Part shown: in pieces, positions 1-7,454 of the stretch
Position numbering within the stretch: the first letter of the stretch is position 1
Layout: each line of letters starts with the position of its first letter
From: Paracoccaceae bacterium
GTDB taxonomy: Bacteria > Pseudomonadota > Alphaproteobacteria > Rhodobacterales > Rhodobacteraceae
Reading direction: 5' to 3'
DNA: 64,000 bases
Assembly (NCBI GenBank): GCA_026706985.1
Contig: JAPOXR010000003.1
Coordinates: forward strand, 62,001-126,000
Notes under the pieces: generated by a model
Seen by the model: the letters and a program-made list of their open reading frames with translations, nothing else
Database searches by the model: none
Told to the model about the DNA's origin: nothing
Program-made: the position numbers and the translations under genes

Positions 1-2
1 CG

Positions 3-557
3 CAAAATGTGACTCTGCCATCAATCGGAACAGCGGTGCTGGACCGGATCGAGGTGGGGCAGGATGCCGAATCTTCTCTCAAAGCAGTCATGGATTCAGA
101 ACCGCACCGGGAGTTCCGACAAGTCACTGCGATCGATCGGAATGGTGCCACCGCATCATTCAGCGGGCGGGAAACCCTGGGAACTCACAATATCAGTCAC
201 GGCAGCAACTGTGTCGCGGCCGGTAACCTGCTTGCGGATGAAAATCTGCCGCATGTCATGACCGGCACCTTCGCATCGGCGGAAGGAACACATCTTGCCG
301 AAAGATTGCTGAGATCTCTGGAAGCGGGCCTGAATAAAGGTGGTGGAGAAAGGGGGCCGGTTCATTCAGCCGCCCTTTTGGTGACGGAATCCTTTGGCTG
401 GCCGATTGTCGATTTGCGTGTTGACTGGGCGGATGACTGCCCGTTGCAGCAATTGCGCCGCCTGTGGAATGACTACCAGCCGCAGATGCAGGACTATCTG
501 ACCCGGGCACTCAATCCGAATGCAGCGCCAAGTTACGGTGTGCCGGGCGACGAATAG
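3..557 (+). CDS. DUF1028 family protein, 5' end cut by window edge
   Basis: The reading frame is open to the left edge (the codons before the GTG at 9 are CAA and AAT), so the true start lies outside. The visible 184 codons match the middle and end of DUF1028, a predicted Ntn-hydrolase-like family of unknown substrate. The match covers the region after the N-terminal beta strands, a GN-x-L-x-x motif, the AERLL and AALLV segments, a DLRVDWADDCPL stretch, and the C-terminal LRRLW motif. The catalytic N-terminal part is missing from view. The gene converges on the amine dehydrogenase and their 3' ends overlap by 25 nt. Family assignment is from recognised motifs; no function is claimed. DUF1028 genes often sit beside amino-acid or amine metabolism genes, which fits the neighbours but proves nothing. 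Confidence 0.75.
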   Translation, partial: QNVTLPSIGTAVLDRIEVGQDAESSLKAVMDSEPHREFRQVTAIDRNGATASFSGRETLGTHNISHGSNCVAAGNLLADENLPHVMTGTFASAEGTHLAERLLRSLEAGLNKGGGERGPVHSAALLVTESFGWPIVDLRVDWADDCPLQQLRRLWNDYQPQMQDYLTRALNPNAAPSYGVPGDE

Positions 558-2644
558 TTCCCGCCTTCCCGGTCGACCAACTCTGTGATCTCACGCCTGA
601 ATGCGACCACATCATTCGGGACGTCAGCTGCGTCCAACTCCTCGGCGAATTTTCTCCCTGCGAAAACAGCATGCGCGATGGTAGCCGGCGCGACCGAATC
701 ACCGATCAAAGTCACCGACTCTAATCCTGCGTCCGCCCAGCTGTCGTGCAGGGCATGCAACCCCGCCGCCAGCTCATCATTGGCTTTTCGGGAGGTCACA
801 AGCAGAGTCGAATCAACTTCAAACACCTGCCTTTGGCCGGTGAACACGCATTTCGCCTCAAGCACATCCGCAGCAACTTTGCTGAGCGCCAGATTGGGAT
901 AAATTGCGACACCCATCTCAATCAGCTTTTTCTGAATGAGATGCTGCTCCATAGTATGCCGTGTCCAGCTTGAGACCTCCGGGGCCGGGGTGATAAATAC
1001 CACCTCGCAACCCTCTGAGATGAGCAGTTCCGCCAGCACACCTCCCATGTAATAGTGGTCATCATCCCAAATCGCGATCCTGCTGCCGGGTGGGCGGGCA
1101 CCCGCCATGATGTCATCCGGAGTCAATATCGGTGTTTCGGAAGCGCCCGGCACAGCACTGGTCCAATGCCGCCCGACACCATCCCGGCGCCAGCGGGAAC
1201 CGGTTGCCAGGGCAACGCGCCTGAAATCCAATTCAAGCACATCCGCCGCCGTGAGTTCGGATGCGAAATGCAGCTCCACCTCAGGCAGCTTATGGATTTG
1301 CTGCATCCGGTAATCCACAACCCGCCGCCATGCCGACAATCCAGGCAGGCGCGATTCCCGCGTCACTCTGCCGCCTGCCTCCTTCCCTGCCTCAGCGACG
1401 GTAACATTGTATCCGCGTTTGCCAAGCATCTGCGCCGCTTCCAACCCACACGGCCCGGCACCGACGATCAGCACCGGTTCGTCGCAGCCCCGCCCGCGGA
1501 TTCTTTCCGGGTGCCACCCTCTTCTCCATTCTTCGCTCATGGAGGGGTTCTGCGTGCATCGCATCGGCGACATCAGGAAATCCCCGGACACACAGATATT
1601 GCAACCGATACATTCGCGGATGTCCTCGATGCGGCCTTCCTCAATCTTCTTCGGCAGGTAAGGGTCGGCGATGGATGGCCGTGCACAGCCAATGAAATCC
1701 AGCTTTCCTGACTTCACCAGCGATACCATCCGGTCGGGTGAGGTATAGCGGCCAACGCCGACAACAGGCCTGGTGGTCAGGTTTTTGACTGTTGCGAAAT
1801 AGGGTTCCTGCGCACCTTCCGGTCCGAAGCGGGAGGTTTGACTGTCATTCTCCCAGCCAGCCAGACACACATCCCAGAGATCAGGCAGTTCCGCCATCAT
1901 GCCGATGACATCCAGGACTTCATTCTTTTCCAAACCGTCCGGCCCCATGAGTTCATCCAGTGAAATCCGGCAGGGGACTGCGGCGGTGTCGCCAACCGCC
2001 TCCTTGGTGTCGGTTATGATTTCCTTGAGCAGCCGGGCCCTGTTTTCCAGTGAACCGCCATATTCATCGCTTCGGTGATTGTATCGCCGGGACAGGAAAT
2101 GATGAAAAAATCCGAGTGCATGGCCGGCATAAACATAAATCAGGTCAAATCCAGCCCGCCTGGCACGCAGTGCCGCCGCCCGGTGCCAACGGCGGACATC
2201 GCGTATATCCTGAAGTGACATTTCCTTAGCCTGCACCGGGTCGTAAGAGAAACTGGCGACCGGCATTGCCGTGGGCGCCATCGGCACCTCGCGCCCATAG
2301 TGATTAGGCCCGTTCAAGCCGTTATAGGCCAATTCGATCCCTGCCAGAGCATCATGTTCGTGGATCCGGTCCACCATTCCAGCCAGCATCGGGATGTCCC
2401 GATCGTCCCATATCCGAAGTTCGATGAAAGGATTAATATCTGAACTATGGTGGATTTCCGTCTGCTCGGTACAGACAACCGACCACCCGCCTTCCGCCTT
2501 TATTCCGCGCATAACGGCGACAGCGGTGGCGTCCCGATACCCCATACCGTTGCAATGGGGCACCTGGTAAAATCGATTCCTGGCCACGACCGGGCCGATC
2601 GGCACCGGTTCAAACAGGATATCGTAGCGCGGATGTCGGCTCAT
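533..2644 (-). CDS. TMADH-family amine dehydrogenase, histamine dehydrogenase-like (FMN, 4Fe-4S)
   Basis: This 703-residue protein has the full layout of the trimethylamine/dimethylamine/histamine dehydrogenase family. An N-terminal TIM barrel of the old yellow enzyme class is followed by a 4Fe-4S site (Cys345, 348, 351, 363) and two nucleotide-fold domains with VGAGPCG near residue 400. Cys31 in QVPHC matches the cysteine that carries 6-S-cysteinyl FMN. Tyr172, His175 and Asp267 match the TMADH catalytic triad. The substrate bowl residues, Tyr60/Trp264/Trp355 in TMADH, are here Gln61, Trp264 and Asp355, the combination described for histamine dehydrogenase of Nocardioides simplex (Gln65, Trp267, Asp358). 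I infer a primary amine or diamine substrate rather than trimethylamine. The gene is last in an operon with potABCD; its start has no clear Shine-Dalgarno and follows a stem-loop. Confidence 0.85.
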   Translation of the reverse strand: MSRHPRYDILFEPVPIGPVVARNRFYQVPHCNGMGYRDATAVAVMRGIKAEGGWSVVCTEQTEIHHSSDINPFIELRIWDDRDIPMLAGMVDRIHEHDALAGIELAYNGLNGPNHYGREVPMAPTAMPVASFSYDPVQAKEMSLQDIRDVRRWHRAAALRARRAGFDLIYVYAGHALGFFHHFLSRRYNHRSDEYGGSLENRARLLKEIITDTKEAVGDTAAVPCRISLDELMGPDGLEKNEVLDVIGMMAELPDLWDVCLAGWENDSQTSRFGPEGAQEPYFATVKNLTTRPVVGVGRYTSPDRMVSLVKSGKLDFIGCARPSIADPYLPKKIEEGRIEDIRECIGCNICVSGDFLMSPMRCTQNPSMSEEWRRGWHPERIRGRGCDEPVLIVGAGPCGLEAAQMLGKRGYNVTVAEAGKEAGGRVTRESRLPGLSAWRRVVDYRMQQIHKLPEVELHFASELTAADVLELDFRRVALATGSRWRRDGVGRHWTSAVPGASETPILTPDDIMAGARPPGSRIAIWDDDHYYMGGVLAELLISEGCEVVFITPAPEVSSWTRHTMEQHLIQKKLIEMGVAIYPNLALSKVAADVLEAKCVFTGQRQVFEVDSTLLVTSRKANDELAAGLHALHDSWADAGLESVTLIGDSVAPATIAHAVFAGRKFAEELDAADVPNDVVAFRREITELVDREGGNYSSPGTP

Positions 2645-2662
2645 GGCGGATGCAAGGCAAGA

Positions 2663-2693
2663 GATCCTGCGCCGTAATCTCCGGCGCAGGATC
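2663..2693 (-). promoter_or_regulatory. 12-bp perfect stem-loop between potD and the amine dehydrogenase
   Basis: GATCCTGCGCCG at 2663-2674 and its exact reverse complement at 2682-2693 flank a 7-nt loop. The hairpin begins 8 nt after the potD stop and ends 18 nt before the dehydrogenase ATG. No U-run follows it, so it is not a classic intrinsic terminator. Stem-loops after binding-protein genes commonly stabilise upstream mRNA and lower downstream expression; that role is inferred here. Confidence 0.6.
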
Positions 2694-2701
2694 CGGAATT
2701 G

Positions 2702-3739
2702 TTACTTCTTCAACCTGGTCCAGATCGCGTCATAGACTTCCTGAGTCGCCTGATCACAGACCTGAACAAAGGTGCCGGCCGGCGCATCCGCCGGCGGTAC
2801 GGATTCGGGTTGCGAGCTCAGCCGTGCGTCAAGCAGACCGCTCACACCCATGACACCGGCGCTGTATTGGGCGAAATTAGTCACTGCCGCGGCATTTTCC
2901 GGCCGCAGAAGGAAATCCATGAATTTGATCGCATTGGCGCGGTTCGGCGCATCCTTAAGCAGAACGACATTGTCCATCCAGACGATCAAACCTTCGCGTG
3001 GATACGAATATTCGATATTGGCACCCTCGGCGCGCGCTTTCGCTGAAAAACCGTTCCAGATCATGCCCACCGCGGCATCGCCGGAGACCAGGACATCTTT
3101 TGCGCCATCGGAATTGAAGGAGGCCCAATGCAGTTTGCCGGCCTGCAGCAACTCGTCCAGTGCCCGCAATTGCTCCCGGTCATCCGTGCATTGCGGAATT
3201 CCAAGATGCATCGACGCCAACAGCATCACTTCACCCTGTGAATCCAGCATATTGATCCGTCCACGCAATTCTTCCGGCGGGTTGAATATGATGTCGGTGG
3301 TACGGATATCGCCGCTATAGGCGTCCCGGTTGACTGAGAAACTCGTTGATCCCCATTGGTATGGAATCGAATGCATGCGGCCCGGGTCAAACGGAACGTC
3401 AAGCCATTGCGCCTCGATATTGCCCTTGTTGGCAAGTTCTCCCTCGGCGACGCTGTCGAGCATGCCTTCATTGCGCATGATCTCAACCATGTAGTCGCCG
3501 GGAACAGCGACATCATAGGAACCGAGCTTACCCGCCTTCAACGTGGCCAGCATTGCCTCATTGGAGTCAAACGTGTCCATCGTCACTTCAACACCGGCTT
3601 CGGCGGCAAATTTATCCAGCAATTCCTGCGGAATATACTCGAACCAATGGTAGATCGAGAGTTTGCCTTCCGCCGAAGCGGTCCCGGATACCACCATTGC
3701 CACAATGGCGAGAGGCTCAATTCTTAAAAATTTCAACAC
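2702..3739 (-). CDS. potD: PotD/PotF-type periplasmic polyamine-binding protein
   Basis: This is the substrate-binding protein of a Pot-type ABC importer. The GTG start has AGGAGG at 3747-3752. Residues 1-23 form a signal peptide ending ASA, and the mature chain begins with a short KLSIYHW strand. Residues lining the amine pocket of PotD are recognisable: Trp32 and Tyr35 in the WFEY motif, Glu170 in LDSQGEV, and Trp254/Asp256 in the WMD motif. This supports a charged-amine ligand rather than iron or sulfate. The length (345) is normal. Upstream potC, potB and potA are on the same strand, and the amine dehydrogenase follows. The exact ligand (putrescine, spermidine, agmatine, histamine or similar) cannot be decided from sequence alone. 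Confidence 0.88.
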   Translation of the reverse strand: MLKFLRIEPLAIVAMVVSGTASAEGKLSIYHWFEYIPQELLDKFAAEAGVEVTMDTFDSNEAMLATLKAGKLGSYDVAVPGDYMVEIMRNEGMLDSVAEGELANKGNIEAQWLDVPFDPGRMHSIPYQWGSTSFSVNRDAYSGDIRTTDIIFNPPEELRGRINMLDSQGEVMLLASMHLGIPQCTDDREQLRALDELLQAGKLHWASFNSDGAKDVLVSGDAAVGMIWNGFSAKARAEGANIEYSYPREGLIVWMDNVVLLKDAPNRANAIKFMDFLLRPENAAAVTNFAQYSAGVMGVSGLLDARLSSQPESVPPADAPAGTFVQVCDQATQEVYDAIWTRLKK

Positions 3740-3776
3740 CGGAATTCCTCCTTTGAATTCAGATCCATTCCCGGAC

Positions 3777-4640
3777 TCAACCGCCCTTGTCAGACTTTGA
3801 ATGACGGGCTCCGATCCGCCCGAGAAAGTATGCCAGCGTAACCAATAGAATGGAAACCATCAACATGAGTGTCGACAGGGCCATGATATTCGGCTTGATA
3901 CCCGATTTCACTGAACCGAAAATTGCTGTCGGCAGCGTTTCAACACCGGCCCCTTTGACAAAATTGGTGATAATGAAATCATCCAGTGAAATGATGAAGG
4001 CCAGCAGATAGCCCGCCAGAATCCCCGGTGTCAGCAAAGGAAGAAGAACGTATCTGAGAAGCTGTCCGTGGCTGGCATAGAGATCCTGCGCGGCTTCCTC
4101 GTAAGTGGCTTCTATGCCTTCCAGGCGTGCGGCAATCGGAAGGTATGCGAATGGAATACAGAAAACGATATGGGCGACCAGGATTGAGTTATAGCCGAGA
4201 ATGAATCCGATGGCGCTGAAGAACACCAGCGTCGCAACCGCTGTCACGATTTCAGGCACCATGATCGGAAGGCTGACCAGCCCGAAACTGAACGATCGGA
4301 GTTTGAAGTCACCGCTCCGGTTCATTCCGATGGCTGCCGCGGTCGCGATGCATGTGGAAACGATTGCCGCAATGGTGGCGATTGATACCGAATTCCACGC
4401 CGCTGCTTTGAACTTTGCTGACTCGGTGCCGTAGAACACGTCATGATACCAGCGAAGACTGGCCCCGCCCCACATCGTTACCGACTGGCTGGCATTGAAG
4501 CTGTAGACCATTACCACCAGTAACGGCACATAAAGAATCAACAGGCACAACAAGGTCACCAGGTTGAATCCCGGATACCGCCTGACTGAATTCAGATCCG
4601 GCATTTCAATTTCCGGCAGCCGGGCGATGCTGGCGCGCAT
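3777..4640 (-). CDS. potC: Pot-type ABC transporter permease (PotC-like)
   Basis: This is an inner-membrane permease subunit with about six hydrophobic segments. The EAA cytoplasmic loop ([15 protein letters not shown], then LPLLTPGI) lies near residue 190 and contacts the ATPase. It pairs with the upstream PotB-like permease to form the channel. The listed ATG at 4640 overlaps the potB stop and has no clear ribosome site. A second ATG at 4604 (MPDLNS) starts just after the potB stop, and either could be used. The length of 275-287 residues is normal for the family. Confidence 0.88.
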   Translation of the reverse strand: MRASIARLPEIEMPDLNSVRRYPGFNLVTLLCLLILYVPLLVVMVYSFNASQSVTMWGGASLRWYHDVFYGTESAKFKAAAWNSVSIATIAAIVSTCIATAAAIGMNRSGDFKLRSFSFGLVSLPIMVPEIVTAVATLVFFSAIGFILGYNSILVAHIVFCIPFAYLPIAARLEGIEATYEEAAQDLYASHGQLLRYVLLPLLTPGILAGYLLAFIISLDDFIITNFVKGAGVETLPTAIFGSVKSGIKPNIMALSTLMLMVSILLVTLAYFLGRIGARHSKSDKGG

Positions 4641-5526
4641 AAATGATCAACGCGCCGAGCACCATTGTCAGCAGGATCATTGCGCAGGCGGCTCCAAAGG
4701 GCCAATTGCCTGCATTGCCTTTGAATTGTTCTTCGATCAGGGAACCGATCATGAAGTTTTTCGCGCCGCCGAGCAAGTCAGGTGCCAGAAATGCGCCGAG
4801 ACTGGGAACAAAAACCAATATGCAGCCAGCGATTATGCCAGGCCGCACCACCGGCAGGAGCACTCTGAAAAGGATTGTCCAACGATCGGCATAAAGATCA
4901 GCCGCCGCTTCCGAAAGGGAAAAATCATAGCGCTCGACAGCCGCATAAATCGGCAGGACCATGAAAGGAAGATAGGAGTAAAATAGGCCGAGTTGGACGG
5001 CGAAATCGGTGTTGATCATGGCAATTGGCGTGTCGATCACGCCCAACGCCAGCAGAAGTTCATTCACCGGACCATTGTCCCGGATCAGAAACTTCATCGA
5101 CATCGTGCGGATCAGGAGATTAACCCAATAGGGAACCGTGACCAGAAACAGCCATACCGACCGGCTGTCCGGGCTGCGGGTCGCGATGAAGAAGGCAGTC
5201 GGAAACCCGATCAGCAGGCAAAGCAGCGTCGCCACGGCAGCCTGGACGATAGAGCGCACGAAAATCCGGATATATGTCCATTCCAGCGTCGCAGGATCAT
5301 CGCCGAACAGGCCGCGGTCAAACAGGAACTGGTCATAGGCGGCGAGCGAAAACTCCCAGATCACACCACCGCGGAACTCTTTAGTCAGGAAGGAAAAGAG
5401 CAGCATGACCAAAACTGGGATCAACAGAAAGAACCCGATGATGAGCCAGGAAGGCGCAATCAACCACAGCCGCATTGGCTGAAAAGTCCGGCTGGTGCCC
5501 TGTGCCGTTCCGATTCCGGCCGCCAT
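4606..5526 (-). CDS. potB: Pot-type ABC transporter permease (PotB-like)
   Basis: This is the first permease of the amine importer. The N-terminal membrane segment follows a roughly 20-residue cytoplasmic tail. The EAA loop ([11 protein letters not shown], then LPVVRPGI) is intact, and the family segment [13 protein letters not shown] follows it. The start ATG overlaps the potA stop in a TGATG arrangement, indicating translational coupling. PotB and PotC together form the membrane channel energised by PotA. The length of 306 residues is ordinary. Confidence 0.88.
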   Translation of the reverse strand: MAAGIGTAQGTSRTFQPMRLWLIAPSWLIIGFFLLIPVLVMLLFSFLTKEFRGGVIWEFSLAAYDQFLFDRGLFGDDPATLEWTYIRIFVRSIVQAAVATLLCLLIGFPTAFFIATRSPDSRSVWLFLVTVPYWVNLLIRTMSMKFLIRDNGPVNELLLALGVIDTPIAMINTDFAVQLGLFYSYLPFMVLPIYAAVERYDFSLSEAAADLYADRWTILFRVLLPVVRPGIIAGCILVFVPSLGAFLAPDLLGGAKNFMIGSLIEEQFKGNAGNWPFGAACAMILLTMVLGALIIYARQHRPAAGN

Positions 5527-6614
5527 CAGTGCAACAGCAGCCGTGCTGCCCCGTCTCCGAGCAGGACCGCAACTTCATCGCCGGTGGAGAATTGCGGTTT
5601 CGCCGCATCCGAATTCTGGCTTCGTGCGGTGATCCGGATATCTCCCCGCAGCAGCACCAGATACTGCATGTCGGTGCCAAGATACACCGCTTCGATGATT
5701 CTACCCCGCATACTGCCGGCCTGTGGCGGAAGCAGTTCAATCCGCTCCGGGCGGATCAGAAGCTGGGCGCGGGCGGTTGAGCCGATGCCGGCCGGCACGG
5801 ATTCCACTTCGACAATCTCACCATTTGCAAGGCGGCAGTCAACGCTGCCGTCACGCCGGTCGATTTCGACATCCAGGAGGTTGGTTTCGCCGATGAAATT
5901 GGCGACAAACCGGTTCACCGGACGATCATAAATGTCACGCGCGGTACCGGTCTGCTGAACTATACCCTCCGACATCACCGCGATCCGGTCGGACATGGCC
6001 AGGGCTTCTTCCTGATCATGGGTTACGAATACAAAGGTGATCCCGGTTTCCTGTTGCAAACGCTTGAGCTCAAGGCGCATTGCCTGTCTCAGTTTCAGAT
6101 CCAGCGCCGACAGGGGTTCATCAAGCAGTAACACTTTCGGTCCCGGCGCGATGGCTCTGGCGAGTGCCGACCTTTGCTGCTGGCCACCGGACAGCTGGTT
6201 CGGCCGCCGCTCCGCCAGCGCCTCCAAATGCACCAGATCCAGCATCCGGTTGACACGGTTTTCCGCATCCTGCCCGGTGATACCGCGCATCTTCAAACCG
6301 AAGCCGATATTTTCCCGGACTGTCATATGCGGAAACAAAGCGTAGTGCTGAAAGACGGTGTTCACCGGCCGTCTGTTGGGTGGCAAACGGGCGATATCCT
6401 CACCATAGAGCAACACCTCGCCGCCAGTGACATCCTCAAACCCGGCGATCAAACGCAAAAGGGTCGTTTTTCCGCAACCTGATGGTCCCAGTAATGTGAA
6501 GAATTCCTTGTCGCGGATGGAAACCGACACATCACTCAGGGCTATGAAGGATCCGAACTGCTTGGTCACATTACGGATTTCCACCGCCGGGCAATTCTCC
6601 TGCGGCCCGCTCAT
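5526..6614 (-). CDS. potA: Pot-type ABC transporter ATP-binding protein (PotA-like)
   Basis: This is the ATPase of the importer and the first gene of the potABCD-dehydrogenase operon. Walker A GPSGCGKT spans residues 43-50. The Q-loop QHYALFPHMT, the signature LSGGQQQR and Walker B LLLDEPLSALD follow in order. About 110 residues at the C terminus form a TOBE-type regulatory domain. At 362 residues it has the usual PotA length. The DUF1223 gene ends 42 nt upstream on the same strand, so readthrough from acnA cannot be excluded. A promoter was not identified. Confidence 0.9.
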   Translation of the reverse strand: MSGPQENCPAVEIRNVTKQFGSFIALSDVSVSIRDKEFFTLLGPSGCGKTTLLRLIAGFEDVTGGEVLLYGEDIARLPPNRRPVNTVFQHYALFPHMTVRENIGFGLKMRGITGQDAENRVNRMLDLVHLEALAERRPNQLSGGQQQRSALARAIAPGPKVLLLDEPLSALDLKLRQAMRLELKRLQQETGITFVFVTHDQEEALAMSDRIAVMSEGIVQQTGTARDIYDRPVNRFVANFIGETNLLDVEIDRRDGSVDCRLANGEIVEVESVPAGIGSTARAQLLIRPERIELLPPQAGSMRGRIIEAVYLGTDMQYLVLLRGDIRITARSQNSDAAKPQFSTGDEVAVLLGDGAARLLLH

Positions 6615-6656
6615 GCCACGGCGTCAGTCATGGCAACGCCCGGTAATACTCCCGGC

Positions 6657-7433
6657 TTAACCACACCGCGCGAACAGAGACGCATCGTGGTCGGCAATGG
6701 AATATAGAATTTTGCCGGAACGGTTGTCCTGGATAAGGATTACACCCTTTTCCGAAAATCCGCTCTGACTCCCGGCAAGACATAATTCGGGATCGAAGAT
6801 CGACGAACGGCGCGGCAGCGGTGACATTTCCAGGCCGGTCACAACATTCGTATATTCGATGGTGCGCCCCCTGTTCTCCCCGGCTCCAATATCCACGGGC
6901 TGCGTGACATCCTGATATTTCAGGAACGAGACAATCATATCCGCATGGTTGCCCCGCAGCACCGTTATTCTGAGCCCGGGGCGGTCCTGCAACCGGTTTA
7001 CGGCGGCCAGTTCCTCTGCGGCTTCCGCATCCAGCTCCTGTCGGGCACTTTCAATCAGCTTGCCCACTTTCGTGGAATCGCTGCCTACAGCATGTTCCTG
7101 GCCCTGGATAACCATCTGAGGTGTATAGATTGTCGCCCGATCAGCTTTCAGCGCATAGTATCGCTGCCGATCTGTGTATTTCTTTGCTGAAAATTCATCT
7201 TTCCAGCCCAACCGGTTCCAGTAATCGACATGCAGGCTCAACAACACAAGATCATCATCTGAATCCTTGAGCGATTTCAGAAACGCATCGGCGGGCGGGC
7301 AGGAACTGCACCCCTGCGAGGTGAAGAGTTCGACAACCACGGGTTGCGGCACTGCGTTTTCAGAATGAGCCGATGCAGCCGTCAGAAGCGACGCACATAC
7401 CGCCGTCAGTTTCCACAAGATCTTTGCCCTCAT
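6657..7433 (-). CDS. DUF1223 domain protein, secreted thioredoxin-like
   Basis: DUF1223 proteins are exported and have a thioredoxin-like N-terminal region with a Cys-x2-Cys pair, here in FTSQGCSSCPPAD. The downstream HVDYWNRLGWKD and PQMVIQG motifs are typical of the family. I prefer the ATG at 7433, which gives a clean signal peptide (MRAKILWK then a hydrophobic core ending SAHS). A GTG at 7454 directly after the acnA stop is the alternative. The gene follows acnA, an arrangement seen in other alphaproteobacteria. Its biochemical function is not established; a thiol-redox role is only suggested by the CxxC. Confidence 0.82.
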   Translation of the reverse strand: MRAKILWKLTAVCASLLTAASAHSENAVPQPVVVELFTSQGCSSCPPADAFLKSLKDSDDDLVLLSLHVDYWNRLGWKDEFSAKKYTDRQRYYALKADRATIYTPQMVIQGQEHAVGSDSTKVGKLIESARQELDAEAAEELAAVNRLQDRPGLRITVLRGNHADMIVSFLKYQDVTQPVDIGAGENRGRTIEYTNVVTGLEMSPLPRRSSIFDPELCLAGSQSGFSEKGVILIQDNRSGKILYSIADHDASLFARCG

Positions 7434-7454
7434 GTCACTCAGCCTTCTTTTCAC

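Noticed and set aside
1055-1711. A 218-residue plus-strand frame inside the amine dehydrogenase
   Set aside because: Antisense shadow of a well-conserved gene.
2663-2693. Intrinsic terminator ending the pot operon before the dehydrogenase
   Set aside because: The stem is strong but no U-run follows on the transcribed strand, and the dehydrogenase start is only 18 nt on.
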